Assembly: GCA_902762905.1 (NCBI GenBank)
Contig: CACWQE010000015.1
Coordinates: 1 to 64,000 of the forward strand
Source of the DNA: an uncultured Lachnospiraceae bacterium
GTDB taxonomy: Bacteria; Bacillota; Clostridia; Lachnospirales; Lachnospiraceae
DNA length: 64,000 bases
Reading direction: 5' to 3'
How positions within the stretch are numbered: position 1 is the stretch's first letter; each line of letters starts with the position of its first letter. Positions 53,536-60,983 of the stretch are shown here, one piece after another. The notes below the pieces were generated by a model, which worked only from the letters and a program-made list of their open reading frames with translations, searched no databases and was not told the DNA's origin. A program made the position numbers and the translations under genes.

Positions 53536-54889
53536 CTGCTACCTCCGTCAATATGTCTAATACGTCTAATATCCCCAAATAGACCCTTTCCGCACAAAAG
53601 ACGCATATACTATTACCTATTGCCTTATAACGTGCCGTATCGGCTATTTCGTTGCCGTCCGCTCCGTATCTCGTCCAATCGTCCGGGTATCCCTGTAGGC
53701 GTTCGCACTCTACAGGAATCAAACGCCGTATGATGTATACAACCTTTTGTACTGCCTTTTTCAGAATATCTTTAATACTCTTAGGCTTGCTATGGATATT
53801 TTCCTTTGTCTGCTGTTTATCTGTGCGGACCACTAAAGGCGTATCGCCCCTTATAGTGCTATTTTGTTCTGTTGTGAGCGTTCCGCTCGTGTTACTTTCC
53901 CTGTATCCGTGGTGTTGGTACGCTTCATAGAAAACGCTATGTACGTCTGCCGTGGTAAGTGTCGGGCAAGGTCCGTTGACCTTTCCAACTCCTAACCCAT
54001 TGCTTGCCTTATTCCGGGTTACTTCATCACGCAAAGGTATAACGCTTCTTTTTTCTTCGTACATCACACAAGGCGTTTGACCTCCGCCCCTCCCCATATT
54101 CTGTACTAATGTTGGGGTTTTATCGGTAAAGGTTCTTACCACGCTATCAGCGTGTGCAAAATCAAGACCTAAAACCGCCCCCCCTCGGCTACTTTCTGCT
54201 CTAATGCTATCCGTAGGTTGTCCGGCAGTTTCCGCCCTTTGTTCTTTGCTCTTCGGAGTATACCCAAGCAGGCTTTCGGACTTAAATAGTATTTCTCCGG
54301 CACGTTGTCCTCCAAAATCTCCGATAAGGTAGATTCTCTTTCTACGTTGGGGTACTCCCCAATATTGAGCGTCAAGGACTCTCCAAGCGGTGTCAACCTC
54401 TCCCCCTCTAACCATTCCTGCGGTTGCCCATTTTCCACTTGCAGGCATTGGAATATTGGTTTTTGTGATTTTTTCAAGCACGGTTCTAAAATCCGCTCCG
54501 TCCCGACTTGAAAAAGCACCGGGTACGTTCTCCCAAATAATGAAAGTTGGATATTTTCCATTTGTTGCTAACCTCATTTCTTCTATGATTCTGATTGCTT
54601 CAAGGAACAAACCGGACCGGTTGCCCTTTAATCCCTTTCTTGCCCCTGCGATACTCAAATCTTGGCAAGGACTACCGAAAGTAATTATATCTACGGGTTG
54701 TATCTCATTCCCTTTTAATTCCGTCACGCTTCCAACGTGCATTACTTCCGGGAAACGATACCTTGTTATATCTATGCAACTCGGCTCTATCTCGGCGGCC
54801 CAAATCGGCTTTATTCTGCCTGTGAGGGTTGCTGCATAGCAGAAACCGCCGATACCGTCAAACAGGCTGCCTAATGTCAATTCTCGCAA
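53507..54889 (-). CDS. DNA (cytosine-5) methyltransferase
   Basis: C5 methyltransferase motifs in order: I (LFDGIGGF), IV (GSPCQDLS with the catalytic Cys), VI (WENVPG), VIII (QRRKRIYLIG), IX/X (RLQGYPDDWTRYG and RYKAIGNS). Between VIII and IX is a long segment of about 190 residues, which replaces the target-recognition domain. I choose the TTG at 54889, 5 nt after AAGGGGCGG and 2 nt after the stop of a small gene. No restriction enzyme is beside it, so it is probably a solitary protective or regulatory methylase. Confidence 0.92.
   Translation of the reverse strand: MRELTLGSLFDGIGGFCYAATLTGRIKPIWAAEIEPSCIDITRYRFPEVMHVGSVTELKGNEIQPVDIITFGSPCQDLSIAGARKGLKGNRSGLFLEAIRIIEEMRLATNGKYPTFIIWENVPGAFSSRDGADFRTVLEKITKTNIPMPASGKWATAGMVRGGEVDTAWRVLDAQYWGVPQRRKRIYLIGDFGGQRAGEILFKSESLLGYTPKSKEQRAETAGQPTDSIRAESSRGGAVLGLDFAHADSVVRTFTDKTPTLVQNMGRGGGQTPCVMYEEKRSVIPLRDEVTRNKASNGLGVGKVNGPCPTLTTADVHSVFYEAYQHHGYRESNTSGTLTTEQNSTIRGDTPLVVRTDKQQTKENIHSKPKSIKDILKKAVQKVVYIIRRLIPVECERLQGYPDDWTRYGADGNEIADTARYKAIGNSICVFCAERVYLGILDVLDILTEVADERENQSVL
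54169..54561 (-). CDS. Possible overprinted protein inside the methyltransferase gene
   Basis: A 130-codon frame on the same strand as the methyltransferase but shifted. Its product has a convincing protein-like sequence: SLFGRTYPVLFQ at the start, TLNIGEYPN..STLSEILEDN in the middle and KYYLSPKACLGILRRAKNKG toward the end. I recall very similar KYYLSPKAC.GILRRA proteins beside or inside phage methyltransferases. The ribosome site is weak (GAGG 10 nt upstream). Function unknown. Confidence 0.55.
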   Translation of the reverse strand: MENIQLSLFGRTYPVLFQVGTERILEPCLKKSQKPIFQCLQVENGQPQEWLEGERLTPLGESLTLNIGEYPNVERESTLSEILEDNVPEKYYLSPKACLGILRRAKNKGRKLPDNLRIALEQKVAEGGRF

Positions 54890-54891
54890 TG

Positions 54892-55002
54892 TTACCGCCC
54901 CTTTCGTTGAATCCATAGCAGAAAATTTGTTATCTCGCTGCATACCGCCGTAATAATATCTGCTATGATTCCTATTGTCTTATCTCTTAATTTTGTTTTC
55001 AT
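54892..55002 (-). CDS. Very small protein between two early genes
   Basis: A 36-codon frame (MKTKLRDKTIGIIADIITAV and so on) whose ATG overlaps the stop of the previous gene (ATGA) and which stops 2 nt before the methyltransferase TTG. Exact tiling between neighbours supports it. The middle is hydrophobic. Confidence 0.5.
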   Translation of the reverse strand: MKTKLRDKTIGIIADIITAVCSEITNFLLWIQRKGR

Positions 55003-55292
55003 TCCTGCCAATCCTCCAATTTCTTAACTCTTGCCTGTAAATTGGCTATTGTGGTTTTCATTTCCTCAATCTGATAAGGCATTACATCCGTATTCTCAAA
55101 CATATACAGTACCTCGACCGCTCTATTTACGTTGATACCCTGTTTTAATCTTGGTTTCTTCGTCTTTGGGTCAATTTCTGTAAGTCTGTGGTTTTTAAAT
55201 TTCTTTTTCGGCTGTTGTGTCGGTCCTGGCATTGCTTTTTTCATCATACTGTAGTATGGAATCCCTGCCCCGGCTAATCCGTCAAGTCGCAC
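54999..55292 (-). CDS. Hypothetical protein, GTG start
   Basis: A 97-residue protein with a basic, Pro-rich N-terminal half and a coiled-coil end (YQIEEMKTTIANLQARVKKLEDW). I use the GTG at 55292, 7 nt after GGGAGGG and overlapping the upstream stop. Function unknown. Confidence 0.68.
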   Translation of the reverse strand: MRLDGLAGAGIPYYSMMKKAMPGPTQQPKKKFKNHRLTEIDPKTKKPRLKQGINVNRAVEVLYMFENTDVMPYQIEEMKTTIANLQARVKKLEDWQE

Positions 55293-55647
55293 TCCGCAAC
55301 CCTCCCTCTGCTGTGTCGGTGTCAATGCCCTGTACTGCTGCCGTTTTGGCTTCCTGTTGTAACTTTTCCCAAATAATCGGTAATAATAATTTCGGTGTTA
55401 TCATCATGTGTATGGTGCTTGGTGCTTCCGTGATTTTTTCGCACATATACACAAAGAGCAATCCAGCGTTTGCTTCTCCCTCCCAATCGGGATTCTCCGC
55501 CCTTGATTTCCTGTAAAGTGGTGTCTTTTCGTACTTCTCGCCCAACTCCTTAATAATTTCTATTGAACGGTCTGTAAAAATTACCTCTCCGCTTTCCTTA
55601 ATCTCTGTTATTGTCAATAACTCAATCACTAAATCCTTTTCGCTCAT
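55282..55647 (-). CDS. Hypothetical protein
   Basis: A 121-residue helical protein (MSEKDLVIELLTITEIKESG). Overlaps the RecU gene by 4 nt. No family recognised. Confidence 0.72.
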   Translation of the reverse strand: MSEKDLVIELLTITEIKESGEVIFTDRSIEIIKELGEKYEKTPLYRKSRAENPDWEGEANAGLLFVYMCEKITEAPSTIHMMITPKLLLPIIWEKLQQEAKTAAVQGIDTDTAEGGLRSAT

Positions 55648-56303
55648 TCTTTCCCTCCTGTTTCCGTTTTTCCTCTTTGTCTTAAATACCTGTCAAGGAA
55701 GTGTACCGCTCCGTCAAACTTTACCTTGTACTCTTCTATGTCCTCCGGCTTTAGATACTGTCTGCCGTACATTTCTTTCATATCACGCCATATATTCCAA
55801 GGAATAAAGAAAAAATCATCTTGGATACAGATACAAACGCCACACAATGCCCCTATCCTGTTGTGCTTTTCTAATACGTCCATTTGCGTATCCGTAAGCA
55901 CATTCCGGGTTATCCTGTCTTTGGTTGTCCTTTTGGCTTCAAATACAATCGACCGACCTCCGTATAAGGTCCCTTGAAAGTCGGGTTGTGCGTGTTTGCT
56001 GAAACGCCCGGTAAACTCTCCTGTCCTGTGATTCTTGCTTGTTACCTTGAAAGGCTCGGGCGTTTTGTCTATTGTGGCTATGCCGTGCTGTTCGTACATC
56101 TTGCACCCGGCTAATATCTCATTTTCAAAATGTTGACCTTGGGCGTTGTTTATGCGGTTCTTGTATTGGCGTTTCAACTTTTCCTCGTCTACGGGGTTTT
56201 CTCTTGCCTGCTGCCACTTTTTCAACTCTTTTTCTGTGTCCGAATCGGTCACATTTCCTTGATTTATCAATGGTTTTCGCTCCTTTCTGTCAACTCTTTC
56301 CAA
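55644..56303 (-). CDS. RecU-type Holliday junction resolvase
   Basis: A 219-residue protein with the RecU core (QGQHFENEILAGCKMYE, PDFQGTLYGGRSIVFEAKRT with the acidic nuclease residues, then FFIPWNIW). It should resolve four-way junctions made in phage recombination or replication. The N-terminus is charged and contains VTDSDT from palindrome site 7. Confidence 0.86.
   Translation of the reverse strand: MERVDRKERKPLINQGNVTDSDTEKELKKWQQARENPVDEEKLKRQYKNRINNAQGQHFENEILAGCKMYEQHGIATIDKTPEPFKVTSKNHRTGEFTGRFSKHAQPDFQGTLYGGRSIVFEAKRTTKDRITRNVLTDTQMDVLEKHNRIGALCGVCICIQDDFFFIPWNIWRDMKEMYGRQYLKPEDIEEYKVKFDGAVHFLDRYLRQRGKTETGGKE
56235..56253. promoter_or_regulatory. 19-bp dispersed palindrome, site 7
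   Basis: TGTGTCCGAATCGGTCACA, exact copy, near the 5' end of the RecU-like gene. Confidence 0.78.
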
Positions 56304-56518
56304 GGTATCAACCTCATACGCTTCTTTCCGTCCAATTCATAGATAAAAGATACTGTGCCGTTCTTTAAACTGTGTTCCGTGATAATATCCGTTATCCTCA
56401 TTTCTGCCGTTCCTAATTTCCTTGGGTAGCCTGTAATAGCCATTCCTTCAACTATTGCTACCTCGACAATATCGCCTATCTCATAAGGGCAATGTGCCAT
56501 AAATACCGCCTGCTGCAT
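56267..56518 (-). CDS. Small hypothetical protein
   Basis: An 83-residue beta-rich protein (CPYEIGDIVEVAIVEGMAITG...AEMRITDIITEHSL). It reads like a small SH3 or OB-like domain. Function unknown. It overlaps the RecU-like gene by 37 bases. Confidence 0.68.
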   Translation of the reverse strand: MQQAVFMAHCPYEIGDIVEVAIVEGMAITGYPRKLGTAEMRITDIITEHSLKNGTVSFIYELDGKKRMRLIPWKELTERSENH

Positions 56519-56519
56519 A

Positions 56520-56837
56520 TTAACAACCGCTCCTTTCCGTAATCTGATGTATTTTAAGGGTGTAATACTCTTTCCCTTTTTCTGCTCCCCATTCTTCCCG
56601 ACCCGTCTTTATATCTAAACTGCACTCTGCTATAAACTCGGGTCTACTGCTGCCGTATCCGTTTCTAAAACGGATTTTCTTAATGTCCATTCCTGTTGGT
56701 ATGTATGAGTTGGGGTACATTTCAAATATTTTCTTAAACCGGACCATATAATACGGCTTTATCTCTCTGTATTCCTCTCCCTTTTCCCCGGAGAGAATCA
56801 TATTAAACCATTTCCCCATTATCGGAAGTGTCAGCAT
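56520..56837 (-). CDS. ASCH-domain protein
   Basis: A 105-residue protein matching the ASCH pattern (LPIMGKWFNMILSGEKGEEYREIKPYY...KKIRFRNGYG). ASCH domains are PUA-like folds that bind RNA or modified nucleosides; some are amidohydrolases or RNases. Placed between a DnaQ-like exonuclease and RecU. Confidence 0.8.
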   Translation of the reverse strand: MLTLPIMGKWFNMILSGEKGEEYREIKPYYMVRFKKIFEMYPNSYIPTGMDIKKIRFRNGYGSSRPEFIAECSLDIKTGREEWGAEKGKEYYTLKIHQITERSGC

Positions 56838-57354
56838 TTTGTACCCTCCTTTCTGCTTCCTCTGTCATTTTCTTATAGCAATACAGGGTTGCTTTTACGT
56901 CCTCTAAGGAATCGTGAGCCTTAAACTCGTAACCGTAGTATTTTGCACACTTGGTAAGGCTCTGCCACCTATAATTACCGTGGTAACTATCCCATTCGCC
57001 GTAAATCTCTGCAAAGGCAAGCATAGGGTCAAACCATTTCTTACGGTCTACCTCAATGCCGTATGCTCTTAAAAAACTATCCTCAAAGGCGTAATTGTAG
57101 GCTATTACATAATCTGCCCGGTTGAGAATATCAAGTACCGTAGGCACATATCTTTCAAACGGCAACTCATTAGCGACCATTAAAGGCGTAATGCCGTGTA
57201 CTCTCTGTGCGTCCTCCCAACTGTCTTTACTGTTTGGTCTGCAATACGCATTAAGCAGGGTGTTGTATTCTTCGTCTATGATTGATACCTGCAATACTTC
57301 ATCTTCCCCGGCTTTAAATCCTGTTGTTTCAAAATCAATTATTGCTATCATCAT
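56803..57354 (-). CDS. DnaQ-like 3'-5' exonuclease
   Basis: A 183-residue DEDD exonuclease: Exo I IAIIDFETTGF, Exo II YVIAYNYAFEDSFL and Exo III HDSLEDVKATLY. It degrades single strands or proofreads during phage replication. Overlaps both neighbours. Confidence 0.9.
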   Translation of the reverse strand: MMIAIIDFETTGFKAGEDEVLQVSIIDEEYNTLLNAYCRPNSKDSWEDAQRVHGITPLMVANELPFERYVPTVLDILNRADYVIAYNYAFEDSFLRAYGIEVDRKKWFDPMLAFAEIYGEWDSYHGNYRWQSLTKCAKYYGYEFKAHDSLEDVKATLYCYKKMTEEAERRVQNADTSDNGEMV

Positions 57355-58471
57355 CTATTACCTCCGTTCTCTTCATTCCAACTTTTATTTTTTCTTTTAG
57401 CAATATTTCCCTTGTACGCTCGTTTCCGTATATTCCCATATAATCTATGTCTTTATAATAAATAATCCCCAAATTATGGATATTGAGCCATTCTATCACA
57501 AACCAGTAACCTAATCCGTTATTGCTCGGCTTCCAATATCCGTCCTCTCCAAACTCTCCGCCCCTTAATACATAATCCGCAATTCTTGGTTCTTTTATCT
57601 GTAGTGTCGCTATGCGTTCCTTATCCTGTGTTATTCCGAAAAGGCAAAATACGCAACCTGTCCTCATGCAACCTGTTGTACGATATTTACACGTTTTGTC
57701 ATCAAAAATAACTTTTCCATACGCTTGAGCGATTTCTAAATTGTTTTCTTTGATATATTGCAGTACGTCATTTTCCGTCCAAAATGACATTGGATTACTT
57801 ACAGGATTTTTCATTTCAAATCCATTACATCCGTTTTTCATCCATTGTTGCTTACGGAATCTGCTTTCTTCTGCCATTGTGCCAATAAATGGTTTTTTGT
57901 CATTTTTCTTTGCAAACGCTTTAGCAGGCTTTTTTTTCATAACATTGCAGCACATATGCGATATTTCAAACGGTGCATTAAGTAAAAAACCCCATTTTTC
58001 TTGATTGTAAAGGCTTTTTCTCCCCTCTTTGTCAACTGCCGTTCCTTGTAATTTTGCTAATCTGTATGAATAATATCCTTTCCCCGATTTCAAGCCTTTT
58101 CTTGCCTGTGAAACACACTCGGCAACTTCTTTACTGATAACAGGGTATCCATACTTTAGTAAAACCTCTCTAAAGTTCATCTCTGGTCTTATAGTGGTTA
58201 CATTTTCTTTGCTTCTTGCAAATATCCCTACCGATGGATATTCGAGACCCGTATTTACAAATACCGCTTCTATTTCGGGATACATTTCACGGACTATATG
58301 GAGTAGCACTGTGCTGTCCTTTCCTCCGCTGAAAGATATGTATACTCCGTCCTCCCCATACTCATTAACCCAACCTCTTATCCTCGATTGCGTCATTCTG
58401 ATTTTTATATCAAGCGGTATACTCTGCATAATTTTTAAATCATTCTCACTATGTTTGTATCCTGCTGTCAT
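57335..58471 (-). CDS. PAPS-reductase-like PP-loop protein with Cys cluster
   Basis: A 378-residue protein of the phosphoadenosine phosphosulfate reductase fold: PP-loop SFSGGKDSTVLLHIV near residue 47 and a C-terminal cysteine set (TTGCMRTGCVFCLFG) that can hold an Fe-S cluster. PP-loop enzymes activate substrates as adenylates. Phage homologues are common, and some relatives act in DNA sulfur modification (DndC). It lies between an exonuclease and a glycosylase gene, so nucleic-acid modification is a fair guess. Confidence 0.85.
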   Translation of the reverse strand: MTAGYKHSENDLKIMQSIPLDIKIRMTQSRIRGWVNEYGEDGVYISFSGGKDSTVLLHIVREMYPEIEAVFVNTGLEYPSVGIFARSKENVTTIRPEMNFREVLLKYGYPVISKEVAECVSQARKGLKSGKGYYSYRLAKLQGTAVDKEGRKSLYNQEKWGFLLNAPFEISHMCCNVMKKKPAKAFAKKNDKKPFIGTMAEESRFRKQQWMKNGCNGFEMKNPVSNPMSFWTENDVLQYIKENNLEIAQAYGKVIFDDKTCKYRTTGCMRTGCVFCLFGITQDKERIATLQIKEPRIADYVLRGGEFGEDGYWKPSNNGLGYWFVIEWLNIHNLGIIYYKDIDYMGIYGNERTREILLKEKIKVGMKRTEVIDDDSNN

Positions 58472-58474
58472 TTT

Positions 58475-59287
58475 CTACCTCCGTTCCATTTTCCGCTGAT
58501 GATAAAACATATACTGTTGTACGATACCCTCAAATCCCTTGTAACGGTCCCTGTCAAAGTTTCCGTTGTACTCGGTATCTATGATTCTCTTTATCCATGT
58601 GTCAACCGGGAATGTGTCTATTTTGTGGTATCCGAAAAGTGCTATACAGTTCGCCACCTTATCCCCGACCCCTGTTAATCTCTTCAAGTATGTTACTGCA
58701 CAATCTCCGCATAACAGGTAAGGCATTGATAAATCTATTTCGTGATTGGCAACCATTCTTACGGTATCCGCTATGTACTTTGCCCTGTATCCAAATCCCA
58801 TACTTTCCAACTCTTCCTTTAGCCTGTAGTTCCTGTATAAGGTTTCCGAATCCGGGAACGTGTAATAATTTGTATCCGCTATCCTGCTGCCGTATGTACT
58901 GCATAATCGCTCTATCAACTGCTTAATCCTCGGTATCTGCATTTGTTGGCTCGTAATAAAGGTTATAAGCATTTCCCAAGGGTCTTGTTTTAATATCCTT
59001 ATCCCGCTGCCTGCCCGTACTGCTGCCGTGAGGTAATCATCTTTGCTTTGCTCTATAGTGTCCTTGTATATCCTGTAATCTGTCTTTAGGTCAAAGTATT
59101 CCTCCCAAATCTCCTTAAACTCTTCCTCGGTGCAATTAAGGTTAATCGTGTCAAGTGTCTGTGCCACTCTTAAAACCCTGTTATGTGCCACAATATCAAA
59201 GGTCATAGCGTCCAACTCATGCCAACGGAAGCATTGCCCGGAATCCGCTATCTGCTTTAGTTCAAAATCTCTTACTTTTATTACCAT
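58475..59287 (-). CDS. OGG1/AlkA-type DNA glycosylase
   Basis: A 270-residue HhH-GPD glycosylase. The hairpin and active site read LTGVGDKVANCIALFGYHKIDTFPVDTWI, with the catalytic Lys (GDKVAN) and Asp (PVDTW). The N-terminus (DSGQCFRWHELD) matches clostridial OGG1 forms. It removes damaged bases such as 8-oxoguanine. Such an enzyme is unusual on a prophage. It shares the replication operon. Confidence 0.88.
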   Translation of the reverse strand: MVIKVRDFELKQIADSGQCFRWHELDAMTFDIVAHNRVLRVAQTLDTINLNCTEEEFKEIWEEYFDLKTDYRIYKDTIEQSKDDYLTAAVRAGSGIRILKQDPWEMLITFITSQQMQIPRIKQLIERLCSTYGSRIADTNYYTFPDSETLYRNYRLKEELESMGFGYRAKYIADTVRMVANHEIDLSMPYLLCGDCAVTYLKRLTGVGDKVANCIALFGYHKIDTFPVDTWIKRIIDTEYNGNFDRDRYKGFEGIVQQYMFYHQRKMERR

Positions 59288-59291
59288 TGCT

Positions 59292-60113
59292 TCAATCCCT
59301 CACTTTCCTTAACCGTAGGTAGCAACTCCACCCGGTATAATCGTTGTACTGAAAATCTATCTTTGTTGGCTCATATCCCGGGTACTGCTTACGCCACACC
59401 TCTTTATCTTCCGGGGTCTTTGCCAATTCTCGCAATTTTCTAAAACTGTACTTGTGGTCGTTCTTCTTTTCCTTTGGCTTTTCCAAGTTCATAGATGTAG
59501 ACCACTTCTTACAACCTTTCTTACGCTTGTTGATATAATTAACCAATCCCTCTATACCGTTTTCGTTCGGCTGCAACCTGTCGCAATTCACGAATCCGAT
59601 ATAGTCAATCTTTTTCCTGTACTCCCTGTCGTTTGCCTTATTCCAATTTATCCGGGTTGTACTCCACATTAACTCTAAATCATCACGGCTTAACCCTCCG
59701 TTTATGATAATGTGGTGGTGGATTCTTACCGCCTTGTCCTCGTCCTCTTCGTCCGGGGTGTACTCCGTCACAAGCATATATTTTAAGTCCTGCCCTGTGA
59801 CCCTCTTCATTCTCCTTTTAACCCTGTCTAAGTAGTTATGTACGTTCTTTTCCGCTTCCTTTAGGGTCATTGGTAAATGTTCCTCGTTATAGGTTGCTGA
59901 TATATGTAAATCATCTTCCCCAAAGTTGGCGTTGGCTATCTGAACAAAACGCCTTTTACTCCGTTTATCATTCAGATTCTTTTGAGCCTGTGAGGATTCC
60001 TTTGTTTTTCCTTTTCCTACTTCCGGCATATTGGTAACAGGTACTATGTCAACCTCCAACCATTCCTTACCGCAATAAATCCTCTTTTCTCTGATGAAAT
60101 TTTTTCTTGCCAT
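59292..60113 (-). CDS. HUH-endonuclease replication initiator
   Basis: A 273-residue protein with the HUH motif (VRIHHHIIINGG) and a downstream tyrosine region (GLVNYINKRKKG), as in inovirus Gp2-like and rolling-circle Rep proteins. It should nick one strand at the phage origin and stay bound through tyrosine. I start at 60113, after AAGGAGAG. Its promoter region has an RHH operator. It is the first gene after the sRNA/terminator region. Confidence 0.85.
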   Translation of the reverse strand: MARKNFIREKRIYCGKEWLEVDIVPVTNMPEVGKGKTKESSQAQKNLNDKRSKRRFVQIANANFGEDDLHISATYNEEHLPMTLKEAEKNVHNYLDRVKRRMKRVTGQDLKYMLVTEYTPDEEDEDKAVRIHHHIIINGGLSRDDLELMWSTTRINWNKANDREYRKKIDYIGFVNCDRLQPNENGIEGLVNYINKRKKGCKKWSTSMNLEKPKEKKNDHKYSFRKLRELAKTPEDKEVWRKQYPGYEPTKIDFQYNDYTGWSCYLRLRKVRD

Positions 60114-60169
60114 TCTATCTCTCCTTATACTATCCATGCCTTAATCCTGTATAAGGGTACATCAAATTA

Positions 60170-60190
60170 ACTATATACTCCGTAAGTATA
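60170..60190 (-). promoter_or_regulatory. RHH operator over the replication gene promoter
   Basis: TATACTCCGTAAGTATA (60174-60190), one base shorter in the spacer than the main form. On the minus strand it sits just before a -10-like TATAGT, about 57 nt ahead of the Rep start. Confidence 0.55.
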
Positions 60191-60238
60191 TATAATTTAA
60201 TAATGCCTGTGATGTTAATACCCCATACAAGGTCCTTA

Positions 60239-60270
60239 ACACGCCCATTTTTATAGCCTTTTTGGCGTGT
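60239..60270. repeat. Inverted repeat in the replication promoter region
   Basis: AACACGCC with GGCGTGTT around an 18-nt AT-rich centre containing TATAAAAAT on the minus strand. Could be an operator or part of the origin. Confidence 0.45.
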
Positions 60271-60286
60271 TTTCAAGGCTTTTTTG

Positions 60287-60315
60287 TTGACTTTTTGCAA
60301 GCCTTATAGTATAAT
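60287..60315 (+). promoter_or_regulatory. Consensus plus-strand promoter
   Basis: TTGACT (60287-60292), 17 bp, TATAAT (60310-60315). No plus-strand protein gene follows; a terminator lies 37 nt beyond. The inverted repeat GCCTTATAG (60301-60309) and CTATAAGGC (60336-60344) overlaps the -10. Confidence 0.75.
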
Positions 60316-60321
60316 TTGAGT

Positions 60322-60391
60322 AGGTGTAATTATTGCTATAAGGCAATGAAAGGTGTTTGCGTAAGCCACTACGCAAACGCCTTTTCTTTTT
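60322..60391 (+). ncRNA. Putative small RNA of about 70 nt
   Basis: From the expected start after the TATAAT to a 12-bp terminator hairpin (60352-60363 with 60370-60381, loop AGCCAC) followed by TTTTCTTTTT. It is antisense to the 3' end of the 60369 gene and to any read-through transcript entering the replication gene. Function would be control of Rep expression, by analogy with plasmid copy-control RNAs; not proven. Confidence 0.6.
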
Positions 60392-60983
60392 CTCTGTATA
60401 CCTTTGTTGCGAATCCTGCTTTAAGGAATCCGCCACATTCTTTATGTCTTGCCATATAGGCACAACTAAGCATTACATGACCGCACTTGGTACATTCCAA
60501 CTGTAGATACGGAAGTGCCGACACCTGCACATTTAACAGGGGCAAATACGGTATTTCTATATCGTTATCCCTGTAATACTGCATACCCTCCACAAAATCC
60601 GGGGTATCTATCGTATTACCAATAACCTTTATATCTGCCGTCTGTAGGCTCTCTAGTGCCACTATTTCGCCCCAAACAACATCTATTACCGTTTCTTCGT
60701 CCTCAACGATAAAATAGGCTATTTCGTCCTCTGTTTCGTGCAATATAATATCCTGTGCGTATATCTCGTTTCCGCTTTTGTCTACTGCTGCCGTCTGCCT
60801 GCAAAATGTATTAAAATTTATAGCGTACACATTTGCACCCGGATAACCGCCCCTGTCTATGTAGTGACCCTCGGGGCGTTCTGCCCCGTCACTTGGTCGT
60901 GTCGGCGGATTGGTTACATATTCGCCGTGTATCCATATCGGGTAAGGCGTATTACTGCTTTTGGCTCTCGCTTTCACTCTCAC
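60369..60983 (-). CDS. YopX-like protein 2
   Basis: A 204-residue protein whose start (YPIWIHGEYVTNPPTRP), TAAVDKSGNEIYAQDIIL and VVWGEIVAL correspond to the YopX pattern of phage proteins. A C-terminal CTKCGH...KECGGF segment may bind zinc. GTG start after AAAGGG. The stop lies in the stem of the sRNA terminator. Function unknown. Confidence 0.7.
   Translation of the reverse strand: MRVKARAKSSNTPYPIWIHGEYVTNPPTRPSDGAERPEGHYIDRGGYPGANVYAINFNTFCRQTAAVDKSGNEIYAQDIILHETEDEIAYFIVEDEETVIDVVWGEIVALESLQTADIKVIGNTIDTPDFVEGMQYYRDNDIEIPYLPLLNVQVSALPYLQLECTKCGHVMLSCAYMARHKECGGFLKAGFATKVYREKEKAFA

Noticed and set aside
58860..58880. CCGAATCCGGGAAC resembling the 19-bp palindrome
   Set aside because: Arms do not match TGTG/CACA and the centre differs.
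60251..60463. 70-codon minus-strand frame across the sRNA region
   Set aside because: Starts inside the YopX-like gene in another frame and runs through promoter and terminator structures.
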